A stretch of 62,948 nt of DNA from Ancylobacter tetraedralis (GCF_014195655.1 NZ_JACICD010000015.1:1-62948), one strand, 5' to 3'; counted from the stretch's first letter, positions 26,525-35,540 are shown. Made by a program: numbers and translations. The notes: a model not told the origin generated them from the letters alone.

Positions 26525-27739
26525 ATGAGCGCAGACGCCACGTCTCCCGCAGACAAAGGGGCGTCCGGTCCCCTGTCCGGCCTTCGCGTGATCGATGCCA
26601 CGCATATGCTGGCCGGGCCCTATTGCACATGGCTGCTGGGCGCTCTCGGCGCTGACGTGGTCAAGATCGAGCGGCGGGGCGCGGGTGACTTCACGCGCAT
26701 CATCGCTCCCTTCAAGGACGAGAAGAGCATCTATTTCATGAGCGTGAACCGCAACAAGCGCAGTCTCACGCTCGACCTCAAGCATCCTCGCGGCAAGGCG
26801 GTGATGACGCGTCTGCTCACGGGCGCCGATGTGTTCGTCGAGAACAACCGTGCCGGCGTCATGGACCGCCTCGGCTTTGGCTATGAGACGGTGGCGGCGT
26901 TCAACCCACAGCTGGTCTATGCGTCGATCTCCGGTTTCGGCCAGACCGGCCCGTATCGGCACAAGCCCTCCTTCGACGCCATCGCGCAGGCCCTTTCCGG
27001 CATGATGAGCATCACCGGCGAAGAGGCGGGCCCCCCGGCACGGGTAGGCGCCTCCATCGGCGACATCGGCTCCAGCCTGTTCGCCACGATCGGCGTGCTC
27101 TCCGCTCTGCAGCAGCGCGAGCGCACCGGGCGCGGTACCTTCGTCGATGTCGCCATGCTCGACTGCCAGTTGGCGCTGATGGAGAATGCGATCGCACGCT
27201 TCCTGAATGCCGGCGAAACGCCCCGGCGACTGGGCAGCCGTCATCCCCTCATTGCTCCGTTTCAGGCCTTCGCGACGGCCGACGAGCCGATCGCGGTCTG
27301 CGTCGACACTGCTGAGCAGTGGGAGCGGCTTTGCGGCGCGCTGGAGCGGCCGAACCTTATGGCCGATCCGCGTTTCCCCACCGGTTCGGTACGCGCCGAC
27401 CGGCATGCCGAGCTCGAACCGATCCTTGCCGAACTGTTCCGCGCACGCGGTCGCGGCGAGTGGCTGGCGATTCTCGACGAGGCCGACGTGCCGGCCAGCG
27501 CCATCAATTCCGTGCCCAAGGCGCTGCAGGATCCTCAGGTAGTCTCGCGCAACATGGTCAAGGAGGTTCCCGCCGGCTCGGGGCTGCGCTTCGTCTCCGT
27601 GCCGATCCAGATGCCGCACACGCCGCTTCCCGACGAGAAGGCGCCTCCGGCGCTGGGCGAGCACAGCGAGGAAATCCTCGCCGATTTCGGTTTCTCGCCG
27701 GAAGAGATCGACGCTCTCCGTGCCGAAGCGGTGATCTGA
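26525..27739 (+). CDS. Class III CoA-transferase (CaiB/BaiF, formyl-CoA transferase family)
   Basis: 404 residues. Family marks: DATHMLAGPYCTWLLGALGA (~22-40), KIERRGAGDFTR, NRNKRSLTLDLKHPRGK (~78), ISGFGQTGPYRHKPSFDAIA with the catalytic Asp (~140-150), and GDIGSSLFATIGVLSAL. The ATG at 26525 follows GAGGAG. These cytoplasmic enzymes move CoA between carboxylic acids, for example succinyl-CoA to an incoming acid. It is transcribed toward the enoyl-CoA hydratase gene, convergent with the thiolase operon, and shares an operator-like site with it. Confidence 0.93.
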   Translation: MSADATSPADKGASGPLSGLRVIDATHMLAGPYCTWLLGALGADVVKIERRGAGDFTRIIAPFKDEKSIYFMSVNRNKRSLTLDLKHPRGKAVMTRLLTGADVFVENNRAGVMDRLGFGYETVAAFNPQLVYASISGFGQTGPYRHKPSFDAIAQALSGMMSITGEEAGPPARVGASIGDIGSSLFATIGVLSALQQRERTGRGTFVDVAMLDCQLALMENAIARFLNAGETPRRLGSRHPLIAPFQAFATADEPIAVCVDTAEQWERLCGALERPNLMADPRFPTGSVRADRHAELEPILAELFRARGRGEWLAILDEADVPASAINSVPKALQDPQVVSRNMVKEVPAGSGLRFVSVPIQMPHTPLPDEKAPPALGEHSEEILADFGFSPEEIDALRAEAVI

Positions 27740-27813
27740 GCGGTGCGGGATGCGCCCGCCATCCTGCTTAAAAACGCCGAAACCGAGCGGCCAAGTGGTA
27801 GGCCGCTGTGCCC

Positions 27814-28617
27814 TCAGCGGCCCTGCCAGACCGGGGTGCGCTTGCCCAGAAAGGCGGCGATCGCCTCCTGCATGTCCTGCGAGCCGTAGCAGGCGGCCAG
27901 CAGGTCGTCGTCGGCATCGGCGGGCACGCCATGGTCGCGCAGGCGCAGCAGCGCCTGCCGCGTCGCCCAGAGCGTGAGCGGGGCGAGCTGGGTCAGCGCC
28001 TCCGCAACCTCTTGCGCCTTTGCGTCGATCTCGTCATCGCCCACCACCGTGCGGATCGCTCGAACCGCAAGCAGGTCCTCGGCACCAAGCAGTTTGGCGC
28101 TGAAGATCATCTCGCGGGTCATGGCGGTGCTGGTCATGGCGATGAGGCGCGCATAATTGGCAAGGCTGAGGCAGTTGCCAACGGTGCGTGCGATGGGGAA
28201 GCCGAAGCGCAGCGACGATGCGGCGATCCGTACATCACAGGCTGAGGCGAGGAGCGCGCCCTGGCCGACGCAGGCGCCGGCCATCGCGGCGACGGTGGGA
28301 ACCCGCAACTGCTCGATGGCGACGATCAGGCGCTCCGCCTCGCGCTCCAGTGCGACGGCAGCCACGGGATCCGCCGCCTCACTCAGCGCGCCCATGTCTG
28401 CGCCTGCCATGAAGGCCGGCTTTTCGCCGCGCATGCCGGTGAACACCACGGCCCGGACCGTGTCGTCATCGGCGATCTCCGCGAGCGCGGCAACGAGTTC
28501 ATTCTCCATGCGCGCCGACATCGCGTTGCGTACGCGCGGCCGGTTGAAGACGAGCCATTCGACGGCTCCTTCGCGCCGACGGGCGAGATGGGGCGTATCC
28601 ATGTCTTGAGAGGTCAT
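27814..28617 (-). CDS. Enoyl-CoA hydratase/isomerase family protein
   Basis: 267 residues from ATG 28617 (or 28602, MDTPHLARRREG). Crotonase fold: WLVFNRPRVRNAMSARME (~15-35), oxyanion-hole region AFMAGADMGAL (~67), GACVGQGALLASACDVRIA (~110-130) and FGFPIARTVGNCLSLANYARL. The first glutamate position of canonical hydratases seems replaced in the GACVGQGALL segment, so isomerase or hydrolase activity is possible. It is the last gene of the thiolase-to-ABC operon. Confidence 0.88.
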   Translation of the reverse strand: MTSQDMDTPHLARRREGAVEWLVFNRPRVRNAMSARMENELVAALAEIADDDTVRAVVFTGMRGEKPAFMAGADMGALSEAADPVAAVALEREAERLIVAIEQLRVPTVAAMAGACVGQGALLASACDVRIAASSLRFGFPIARTVGNCLSLANYARLIAMTSTAMTREMIFSAKLLGAEDLLAVRAIRTVVGDDEIDAKAQEVAEALTQLAPLTLWATRQALLRLRDHGVPADADDDLLAACYGSQDMQEAIAAFLGKRTPVWQGR

Positions 28618-28636
28618 CGGGACGTCCTAAAGGGGT

Positions 28637-29719
28637 CTAGCTCGCCGGTGCGTCGTCGGGTGCCGCGAAGATCTGGCAGTGCTCCGGGGGCAGATGCACA
28701 AGGACGGGCTCCCCTGGCTGAGGGCGAAGATGCGGACTGACAAAGGCCCGCAGCGTCGTGTTCGGCGCGATCTCGACAAGCACATCGCGATACTCGCCGA
28801 GATAGGCCGAGCGATGCACCACGCCGTTCAGATTGTTGGTGGCCCCACCGGCCTCGCCCAGCCTGACGCGCGAGGGACGGATGCAGAGCACCGCCTTCCT
28901 GCCGGGGCCGGATAGTCCGCTGCGATCCTGCGCGTGAAGGAGCGTGTCCGCGACACTCAGCTGGCCCGGAGCTTCGTGTCGCCCCGGGATCTCGTTGTTG
29001 CTGCCGATGAACGAGGCGACAAAGGCATTGCTCGGCCGCTCGAAAATGTCCTCAGGCGAGCCCAGCTGCTGCACGATGCCGCCCTTCATCACCGCTACCT
29101 CGTCGGCCGTGACCAGAGCCTCGCCCTGGTCATGGGTGACGTAGACCGTTGTGATGCCGAGTTCGTCGTGCACGCGTCGGATTTCGAAGCGCATTTCCTC
29201 GCGCAAATGGGCGTCGAGGTTGGACAAAGGCTCGTCGAGCAGTAGGATCCGCGGCTCCACGGCCAGCGCCCGCGCCAGCGCGACGCGCTGCTGCTGTCCG
29301 CCGGAAAGCTCGAAGGGATAGCGATCGCGCAGCGGCGTAAGACGCACGGCTTCTAGCGCCCGGGAGAGCCGCGCCTCAAGCTCGGCACGGGCCAGCTTTC
29401 GCAGCTGCAGCCCGAAGGCGACATTCTCCGCGACGGTCTTGTGCGGCCAGACGGCGTAGTTCTGAAAAACCAGCGAGATGCCCCGCCGCTCGGGGGGAAC
29501 AACGCGCTGCGGGCTGGAGATGAGTTCCCCGCCGGCGCGGATCTCGCCGCCGCTCGGCGTGTCGAAGCCGGCCAGCAGTTGCAGTGTCGTCGACTTGCCG
29601 CATCCCGAAGGCCCCAGCAGCGCCAGCAGGGCGCCATCGGGAATATGCAGGTCGATGGACTGGAGGGCCTGGTAGGCACCGTAAGACTTGGAAAGTTGGC
29701 GAATGTCGATATCGCTCAT
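28637..29719 (-). CDS. ABC transporter ATPase, Fbp/Pot type importer
   Basis: 360 residues starting at ATG 29719, which overlaps the permease stop by 4 bases. Walker A GPSGCGKST (~36), Q-loop FQNYAVWP, signature LSGGQQQR (~136), Walker B ILLLDEP (~156), switch His in THDQGEALV, then a TOBE domain (about 240-350) with CIRPSRVRLGE. This is the energising subunit of importers for ferric iron, polyamines, phosphonates or small organic acids. In this acyl-CoA operon an organic acid is likelier than iron. Confidence 0.92.
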   Translation of the reverse strand: MSDIDIRQLSKSYGAYQALQSIDLHIPDGALLALLGPSGCGKSTTLQLLAGFDTPSGGEIRAGGELISSPQRVVPPERRGISLVFQNYAVWPHKTVAENVAFGLQLRKLARAELEARLSRALEAVRLTPLRDRYPFELSGGQQQRVALARALAVEPRILLLDEPLSNLDAHLREEMRFEIRRVHDELGITTVYVTHDQGEALVTADEVAVMKGGIVQQLGSPEDIFERPSNAFVASFIGSNNEIPGRHEAPGQLSVADTLLHAQDRSGLSGPGRKAVLCIRPSRVRLGEAGGATNNLNGVVHRSAYLGEYRDVLVEIAPNTTLRAFVSPHLRPQPGEPVLVHLPPEHCQIFAAPDDAPAS

Positions 29720-31470
29720 GGGGCAGCTCCGAGGCTGGCCGCGTTGCGGCGGCGATAGGCGGCGCCCTCGGTGACGAAACGCGCGAGAAGGACGACGATG
29801 AGCGTGGCGAACAGGAGCAGGGCGCTGGCGGCGCAGACGGCCTCGTAATTGCCCCCGTCCTTGTAGTTGTAGATCAAGGTCGTCATGACATTGGTTCGGG
29901 GCGAGACGAGGAAGATCGCCACCGACAATTCCCGCATGATCGGGATGAAGACCAGCAGCCAGCCCGCGACGAGCCCGCCACGCATCAGCGGCGCGGTGAT
30001 GGAGGCGAAGGTGCGGGCCTCTGTGGCGCCGACGCTGCGCGCCGCGCGTTCGAGATCGGGGCTGATGCCTTTGAGGATCGACCCGGCCTGCGAATAGGCG
30101 ATCGGCAGGAACGTCGCCACGAAGGCCGCAATGATGATGGTGGCCGTGCCGTAGAGGTTCAGCGGCTGCCGCGTATAGGCGGAGAAGAAACCGACCGACA
30201 GCACGATGCCGGGAATGATGATCGGGATGGTGACGAGCGCGGCGATCAGGCCAGCGCCGCGGAGGAGCTTCCGCTCGACGATGTAGGCGACCAGAATGCC
30301 GATGATCATGCAGAAGCTGGCGGCGATCCCGGCATAGAGCAGGCTGTTGACGATGGCGCGCTGGGTTTCGGCATTCTCGAAGATCGCCCAGCGATACCAA
30401 TGCAGCGTGAGATTGGAGGGGATGGGCCCGAGCCCCCATGCCCGGCTCAGCGACACCAGCACGATGGCGATATAGGGCAGCACGACCGCTGTGATCGGGA
30501 CGATCAGGGCAAAGGCGAGCGCCGGCAGGCGCCAGCCTTTCAGCCGGATCTTCCGCCCGGCTCGCCCCTTGCCGCCCACGGTGGTGAACTGCCGCCGGCC
30601 GAGAATGCGGCGCCTGGCGTAGAACAGCATGCCGGTGATCGCGATCAGCGGCATGCAATAGGCGGCAGACATGTAGAGCGCGGGCGGGAAGAGCTGGTAG
30701 AACTCGGCCAGCTTGGTGGTGACCACCAGTGTGCCACTCGGCGTCAGCAGGAAGGCCGGCACTCCGAACAGGGTCATGCCCTGGATGAAGGAGAGGATAA
30801 AGCCTACCAGCACGGCCGGCATGACCAGCGGAATGGTGACCGAAAACATGGTCTTTACGACGCCGGAACCCAGGGTCGTGGCCGCGTCTTCGAGTTCGAC
30901 GGGCATTTCCTCCAGCGCGCTGGAGACCAGTGTGAAGGTGTAGGGCACGGTAAAGATCGAGCAGACGAAAATGGTGCCGATCATCGAATAGATGTTCAGC
31001 AGCGGCCAATCCGCACCGCTCAGCGCCCGCCAGCCGACATTGAGCCAGCCCGAATTGGGTGCGGCGAGGAGAATCCAGCCAAGGGCGCCGATGAAGGAGG
31101 GGGTGACAAAGGCCGCCATGGTCAAGAGGTGGATGAATCCGCGCATGGGCATATCGGTGCGGGCGACCAGCCATGCCAACGGTACGCCCAGCAGCGTCGA
31201 GATGACGGCGACCGCCGTTGCCAGCAGCAGCGAATTGAACAGCGGTACCCACCGCGATGTGGAGGCGAAGATCTGCACATAGTTGCGCAGGGTCCATTGG
31301 CCTGTGTCATCGTCATGGAAACTGTTGAACACGATCCAGCCGAGCGGCTGGACAATCAGCAGCGCCAGCACCGCAAGCAGGATGACAAGCACGATCAACC
31401 GGAACGCATGGTGGCGCCGATAGCCGACCGAGGCGGAACGCGCCGCGCTCACCGAGGGTGATGAGGCCAT
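29716..31470 (-). CDS. ABC importer permease, fused two-domain (FbpB type)
   Basis: ATG 31470 (MASSPSVSAARSASV) gives 584 residues, the length of permeases in which two membrane domains are fused. About 12 transmembrane helices. Each half has an EAA-type loop: one near residue 215 (LEDAATTLGSGVVKTMFSVTIP) and one near 500 (LERAARSVGATEARTFASIT), which contact the ATPase. The fused form distinguishes this system from the split PotBC-type permeases of island G. Confidence 0.92.
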   Translation of the reverse strand: MASSPSVSAARSASVGYRRHHAFRLIVLVILLAVLALLIVQPLGWIVFNSFHDDDTGQWTLRNYVQIFASTSRWVPLFNSLLLATAVAVISTLLGVPLAWLVARTDMPMRGFIHLLTMAAFVTPSFIGALGWILLAAPNSGWLNVGWRALSGADWPLLNIYSMIGTIFVCSIFTVPYTFTLVSSALEEMPVELEDAATTLGSGVVKTMFSVTIPLVMPAVLVGFILSFIQGMTLFGVPAFLLTPSGTLVVTTKLAEFYQLFPPALYMSAAYCMPLIAITGMLFYARRRILGRRQFTTVGGKGRAGRKIRLKGWRLPALAFALIVPITAVVLPYIAIVLVSLSRAWGLGPIPSNLTLHWYRWAIFENAETQRAIVNSLLYAGIAASFCMIIGILVAYIVERKLLRGAGLIAALVTIPIIIPGIVLSVGFFSAYTRQPLNLYGTATIIIAAFVATFLPIAYSQAGSILKGISPDLERAARSVGATEARTFASITAPLMRGGLVAGWLLVFIPIMRELSVAIFLVSPRTNVMTTLIYNYKDGGNYEAVCAASALLLFATLIVVLLARFVTEGAAYRRRNAASLGAAP

Positions 31471-31585
31471 GGGTACATTTCCAGTTTCATCAAAATGGCA
31501 GCGTACCGCCGTAACATGAGCCAATCCGAGGTGGATACCGGTCCGGCGACATGAAGGGCGTCGGACCGGAGCGACCGGCTGGATG

Positions 31586-32617
31586 TCAGCCGACGATTTC
31601 CTTCCACTTGGCAATGCCTTCCGCCACTTCGGCGGCCAGATTGTCCACCGGGTTGCGGTACCACTTGATCGATTCGAGCGTACGCCCCTCGGCCCAGGGA
31701 ACATCGGTGCGCAGGGTCGGCCAGAAATTCTTGGCGAGGATGTTCGACACTTCCACCGAATACAGGAAGTCGGTGAAGAGCTTGCCGGCATTGGGGTGCG
31801 GCGCCTTGGTGGGAACCGCGGTCAGGCCGAGATTGAGGATCGCGTCATCGGATGGAACCGTGACGCCGATCGGGTTGCCCGCCGCCTGCTGGGTCAGCGA
31901 GTAGCTGAACGGCGCGGCGGAACCCACCTTGCGCTCACCGGAGAGAATGTCGGTCACCGTGTCGACATTCGATTGGCCGACCTTCGGCTTCTGCTTGGTG
32001 AAGGCCCGGAGGAAGTCGTCGCCGTACTTCTTGCGGATGGCGACGACCCAGCTCGCTACATCGCCGGAGAAGGCCGGGCTGCCGGTGGTGATCTGGTTGG
32101 CCCATGGTGCGTCGAGCAGCGCGGTCCAGGAGGTCGGGGGGGCGTTGACCGAGGTGGACTGGTTGATCGTGGTCAGGCTGATGGCACCGACATGATAGGT
32201 GTTCTCAGGGTCGATGCTGCGGAACGCCTCCGGCACCATGTCGATATTGGTGGGCTTGAACGGCTGGATGGCGCCGAGCTTCTGCAGGTCCTTGTAATGC
32301 AGCAGGTTCGTCGTGCCGATCGAGTCGCACTGCACGGCGTCGTTCTGGATTTCGAGGCGCAGGCGCGTGAAGATCGTCTGCGACGCCTGGCGCAGCAGGC
32401 TTACCTCGATGCCGGGGTACTTCGCCTTGAAGGCATCGCGGATCTCTTCGATAGTCTTCTGCTCGTAGGAGCCCCAGTACAGATTGAGGGCGCCCTCCTT
32501 TTTCGCGGCCGCGTACAGCGCATCGTCCGCGGCGCTCACGGGAGAGATCCGGAGTGCCGAGGCGGCCAAGCTGGCGGCGCCACCCATCAACACGTGTCGT
32601 CTGCTAAAAGCTGCCAT
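31586..32617 (-). CDS. ABC importer solute-binding protein (iron/organic-solute type)
   Basis: ATG 32617 follows GAGGGGAACC. The N-terminus MAAFSRRHVLMGGAASLAAS is a Tat-type signal (SRRHVLM), with likely cleavage after ...SPVSAA. Mature part: ALYAAAKKEGALNLYWGSYE, LEIQNDAVQCDSIGTTN and the C-terminal LDNLAAEVAEGIAKWKEIVG are typical of family-1/8 extracellular binding proteins related to ferric-binding and thiamine/phosphonate proteins. The tyrosine pair used for Fe(III) is not obvious. Its operon position with acyl-CoA enzymes points to an organic anion as ligand. 343 residues. Confidence 0.9.
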   Translation of the reverse strand: MAAFSRRHVLMGGAASLAASALRISPVSAADDALYAAAKKEGALNLYWGSYEQKTIEEIRDAFKAKYPGIEVSLLRQASQTIFTRLRLEIQNDAVQCDSIGTTNLLHYKDLQKLGAIQPFKPTNIDMVPEAFRSIDPENTYHVGAISLTTINQSTSVNAPPTSWTALLDAPWANQITTGSPAFSGDVASWVVAIRKKYGDDFLRAFTKQKPKVGQSNVDTVTDILSGERKVGSAAPFSYSLTQQAAGNPIGVTVPSDDAILNLGLTAVPTKAPHPNAGKLFTDFLYSVEVSNILAKNFWPTLRTDVPWAEGRTLESIKWYRNPVDNLAAEVAEGIAKWKEIVG

Positions 32618-32664
32618 CAGTCGGTTCCCCTCATTGTTGTGAACCAAGCGTCTCTGGAAGGCGG

Positions 32665-33420
32665 TCAGTAGTCTCCCGTGGTCGCGCCGCCATCGACGAC
32701 GATCACCTGCCCGGTGACGTAGCTGGCGTCATCGGAGGCGAGAAAGGCCGCGACGGAGGCAATCTCGGAAGGTTGCGCGGTCCGGCCCAGCGGCATCTTT
32801 GCGATCCAGCTATCGCGCAGATCCTGCGGCACGTCCTTCAAGATCGCGGTTTCGACGATACCGGGGGCGATGGCGTTGGCGATGATGCCGCGCCGCGCGC
32901 CTTCCAGCGCCACGGTCCGGGTCAGGCCAACGATGCCGGCCTTGGCGGCGGCATAGTTCGATTGGCCGAACGCTCCGAAAATGGCGGTCGACGAGGTGTT
33001 GATGATGCGGCCCCAGCCCCTCTTGCCGACAAGCGAAAAAGCGGCCTGGCAGCCGAGCCAGGTGCCGCGCAGGCTGATGTCGATGACCCGGTTCCATTCG
33101 TCATCCGTCATCTTCGGCAGCGAGCGGTCCCGCACGATGCCCGCGACATTTGCCACGATATCAACGCCAGCAAACGCCAGCGGCAGCGCGGCCATGGCGC
33201 TTTCCCAACTCGCGCGGTTGGCGACGTCCAGCGCCAGCGCGCAGGCCTCATGGCCCTGCGCCGCCAGATGCTCGGCGCGGGCGACGGCCTGATCGAGCAC
33301 GAGGTCGGTCACGACGACCCGCGCTCCCTCGGCGGCGAGGCGTTCGCAGATCGCGCTGCCGATACCCCCGGCGCCGCCGGTCACCAGCGCGACATGTCCT
33401 TCGAGACGCTGCGATGTCAC
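32665..33420 (-). CDS. Short-chain dehydrogenase, probable 3-hydroxyacyl-CoA dehydrogenase
   Basis: The start is GTG 33420, overlapping the MaoC stop by 4 bases (GTGA), giving 251 residues. TGGAGGIG (~13-20), DLVLD after strand 2 (acidic residue suggesting NAD), NVAG (~90), NTSSTAIFGAFGQSNYAAAKAG with catalytic Ser and Tyr-Lys (~140-160), PGIVETAI, VIVVDGGATTGDY. It resembles FabG/PhaB-like enzymes. Between a MaoC hydratase and the importer, its likely step is oxidation of the 3-hydroxyacyl-CoA before cleavage by the thiolase-like enzyme. Confidence 0.9.
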   Translation of the reverse strand: MTSQRLEGHVALVTGGAGGIGSAICERLAAEGARVVVTDLVLDQAVARAEHLAAQGHEACALALDVANRASWESAMAALPLAFAGVDIVANVAGIVRDRSLPKMTDDEWNRVIDISLRGTWLGCQAAFSLVGKRGWGRIINTSSTAIFGAFGQSNYAAAKAGIVGLTRTVALEGARRGIIANAIAPGIVETAILKDVPQDLRDSWIAKMPLGRTAQPSEIASVAAFLASDDASYVTGQVIVVDGGATTGDY

Positions 33421-33869
33421 GGCGCTTTCTCCTGCTCGCCGGGCCCGATGAGGAAAACGTCTTCGCCTTCCTGAAGCGGCTCGCCGCTCTGGTTCTTGAG
33501 CGTCAGGGCGATGCGCACGATTCCAGCGCCCAGCCGCGATCGGCTGGGGCGCGCCTCCAGCACATTGGCCTCGTAGTGCAGCGTGTCGCCGACGAAGATG
33601 GGGGCCACGAAGCGGCGCCGGGTTTCCAGAAACGCCTCGATCGCCCATTCGTCGATGGGCGAGCGCAGGCCGGTGCTCAGCGCATGGCCGAGCATGCCGT
33701 GGGCGACGCGCTTGCCGAAGCCATGCGCTGCGGCGAATTCGGTATCCATGTGCAGCGGGTTGAAATCGCCCGTCAGCCCAGCGAACTGGACGATATGCGC
33801 CTCGGTGATCGTCACCCGGGCCGATTTCAGGTGCTGGCCGACCTCAATGGCGGCGAAGGCAACGGTCAT
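33417..33869 (-). CDS. MaoC-like (R)-specific enoyl-CoA hydratase
   Basis: 150 residues from ATG 33869 with 4-base overlaps at both ends. Hot-dog fold and hydratase signature: QFAGLTGDFNPLHMDTEFAA with the Asp/His dyad (~28-47), FGKRVAHGMLGHALSTGL (~50-68), then FVAPIFVGDTLHYEANVLE. It hydrates a trans-2-enoyl-CoA or acts with the adjacent DUF35 protein as one heteromer, as known for some steroid and bile-acid side-chain pathways. Placement directly between DUF35 and SDR supports a concerted function. Confidence 0.92.
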   Translation of the reverse strand: MTVAFAAIEVGQHLKSARVTITEAHIVQFAGLTGDFNPLHMDTEFAAAHGFGKRVAHGMLGHALSTGLRSPIDEWAIEAFLETRRRFVAPIFVGDTLHYEANVLEARPSRSRLGAGIVRIALTLKNQSGEPLQEGEDVFLIGPGEQEKAP

Positions 33870-34270
33870 GGACGTTCCTCCCTGATGCGGAACAGCGGCA
33901 GATCCGGCGTTCCCGCGACGGTGCCGAAGAACACCTCGACCGGCATTCCCACGCGGATGTCGGCACCCGGCTCCGCTTCCAGGCGCGAGAGCACGAGCAC
34001 TCCCTCCTCGAGCATCACCAGAACGCAGGTGTAGGGCGTCTCGAACGCGCTCATGCCGCGCTGGATGGTCGTGAACGAGAAGATGGTGCCGTGCCCGCTC
34101 GCCTCGACCCATTCCGGCGAAGCGCCGACGGCATGGATGGAATGGGCGCGCGGATACCATTGATGTTTGCCGGTAACCGGGCAACGTTGGATCATCAGCC
34201 GTCCCGCGCGTACGCCCTCCCAGAAGGGATCGGACGTCACATCGGTCACAGGAGACATGCCCTTCGTCAT
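33866..34270 (-). CDS. DUF35 / OB-fold acyl-CoA-associated protein
   Basis: 134 residues from ATG 34270 (or 34258, MSPVTDVTSDPFWEG). The N-terminal helix SDPFWEGVRAGRL is followed by the zinc-ribbon position, here CPVTGKHQWYPRAHSIH. Instead of two CxxC pairs it has one Cys and an HxxH-like pair, so zinc binding is altered or lost. The OB fold follows (WVEASGHGTIFSFTTIQRGM, YTCVLVMLEEGV). Such proteins bind acyl-CoA and dock to thiolase or MaoC partners, which flank it here in coupled reading frames. Confidence 0.9.
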   Translation of the reverse strand: MTKGMSPVTDVTSDPFWEGVRAGRLMIQRCPVTGKHQWYPRAHSIHAVGASPEWVEASGHGTIFSFTTIQRGMSAFETPYTCVLVMLEEGVLVLSRLEAEPGADIRVGMPVEVFFGTVAGTPDLPLFRIREERP

Positions 34271-34280
34271 CGCTGCGGCC

Positions 34281-35447
34281 TCAAACCGTGAGAATGGCGG
34301 TGGCAGCGGCGCAGAAGGTGCCCCCCAGCCCATGGACCAGAGCCACCTCGGCATCGGGAACCTGCAGGCCCGGTCCTTCGCCCCGCAGCTGCCGCACCCC
34401 TTCGATGAGCGTGAAGATGCCGCGCTTGCCGGGGTGGTTCGAGGACAGCCCGCCACCGTCGGTATTGGTCGGAAGACGCCCGCCGAGCGTCAGATGCCCG
34501 TCATCGACGAAGCCGCCGCTTTCGCCGCGCCCGCAGAAGCCCAGATCCTCCAGCGCGAGCATCGGGGTGATGGTGAAGGCGTCGTAGATCTGCGCGACGT
34601 CGATATCGTCGTGCCCGATGCCGGCCATGGCGAAGGCGCGCGGCCCCGAGATGGTCGCCGGCGTCGAAAGATCGTGTGCGATCTGGCTGAGCTGGGTACG
34701 GGCCGCCGCGCTTCCGTAGCCGGAGAGATGAACCGGACGGCGGCGGCAATCCTTTGCGCGTTCCGCGCTGGTCATCACGATGGCGCCGCCGCCATCGGTG
34801 ACGACGCAGCAATCGAGCTTGCGCAAGGGGGATGCGATCGGCGTGGACGCCAGCACATCGTCGATGGTGATCGGCGCGGTGAAGCGGGCATGGGGATTGT
34901 TGGCCGCATGCTGGCGAAAGGTGACCGCGACCTTGGCAAGCTGCTCGGATGTCGTACCGTAAAGCCCCATGTGGCGCTGGGCAAACATCGCATAAGTCGA
35001 GATCAGCGTCGGGCCATAGGGCAGCTCGAACTGGCCCGGGCCCGCCGGCAGCACAAAGGGATCGAAGGACGGGGTGTCGAGCGGCCACCAGCGCGGGCAG
35101 GCGGCATAGCTGATGACCACCACATCCGCGAGGCCGGCCGTGATCGCCGCCGCCGCATGGCCGGCATGGACGATGTAGGAACAGCCGCCGACATCGGTGC
35201 TGTCGAAGAACGTCGGCGTGATGCCCGCATATTCGGCGAACTCGGTGAGGCTGCTGACGCCGCCACCTTCCGCCCAGTCACTGGCGGCCACGCAGAGCCC
35301 GTCCACCTCGGAGAGCGCGATGCCGGCGTCGTCCAGCGCCCCGGCGATGCATTCCATCTGAAGCGCAAAGGGGTGAAGGCGCGGCGCCTGCCGGCGTGGC
35401 GACTCATATGCACCGACGATTGACGCTTTGCCCGAGATGCTGGCCAC
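34281..35447 (-). CDS. Thiolase-like acetyl-CoA acetyltransferase / side-chain aldolase (Ltp2-like)
   Basis: 388 residues from GTG 35447 (MASISGKASIVGAYES); the ribosome site is weak, so the start is uncertain. It has the thiolase fold: VDGLCVAASDWAEGGG, TDVGGCSYIVHAGHAAAAIT with a Cys at the nucleophile position (~85), QIYDAFTITPMLALEDLGF (~275), LSSNHPGKRGIFTLIEGVRQL (catalytic His) and GGTFCAAATAIL. It belongs to the SCP2-thiolase branch that pairs with DUF35 proteins and cleaves branched or steroid-like acyl-CoAs by thiolytic or retro-aldol chemistry. First gene of a six-protein operon divergent from LysR. Confidence 0.88.
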   Translation of the reverse strand: MASISGKASIVGAYESPRRQAPRLHPFALQMECIAGALDDAGIALSEVDGLCVAASDWAEGGGVSSLTEFAEYAGITPTFFDSTDVGGCSYIVHAGHAAAAITAGLADVVVISYAACPRWWPLDTPSFDPFVLPAGPGQFELPYGPTLISTYAMFAQRHMGLYGTTSEQLAKVAVTFRQHAANNPHARFTAPITIDDVLASTPIASPLRKLDCCVVTDGGGAIVMTSAERAKDCRRRPVHLSGYGSAAARTQLSQIAHDLSTPATISGPRAFAMAGIGHDDIDVAQIYDAFTITPMLALEDLGFCGRGESGGFVDDGHLTLGGRLPTNTDGGGLSSNHPGKRGIFTLIEGVRQLRGEGPGLQVPDAEVALVHGLGGTFCAAATAILTV

Positions 35448-35523
35448 GCGAGATTTCCCATCTGTCCTGCCATCGAGCCTAGGTCGTTTCACCCCTCCGA
35501 CAAGCAGTTTGAAGCCTGCCCAT

Positions 35524-35540
35524 TGGTGCATCCCGCGCAT
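35524..35540. promoter_or_regulatory. Operator-like site TGGTGCATCCCGCGCAT
   Basis: TGGTGCATCC (35524-35533) repeats exactly the first ten bases of the site at 26397; a GCAT-type partner follows at 35537-35540. It lies in the spacer between the divergent thiolase operon (start 35447) and LysR (start 35636), where a LysR binding site is expected. Confidence 0.5.

Noticed and set aside
29584..31461. 625-residue open frame on the + strand
   Set aside because: It lies antisense to the ABC permease and ATPase, is extremely rich in Gly, Arg, Asp and His, and has no domain-like text. A shadow of GC-rich codon use.
31586..32617. Ferric-iron uptake system (fbpABC) as functional call
   Set aside because: Fold and gene order fit, but there is no Fur-box-like sequence or other iron gene nearby, and the operon is shared with acyl-CoA enzymes. 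I kept a neutral importer call.
34167..35423. 418-residue open frame on the + strand
   Set aside because: Antisense to the thiolase and DUF35 genes; no recognisable motif.
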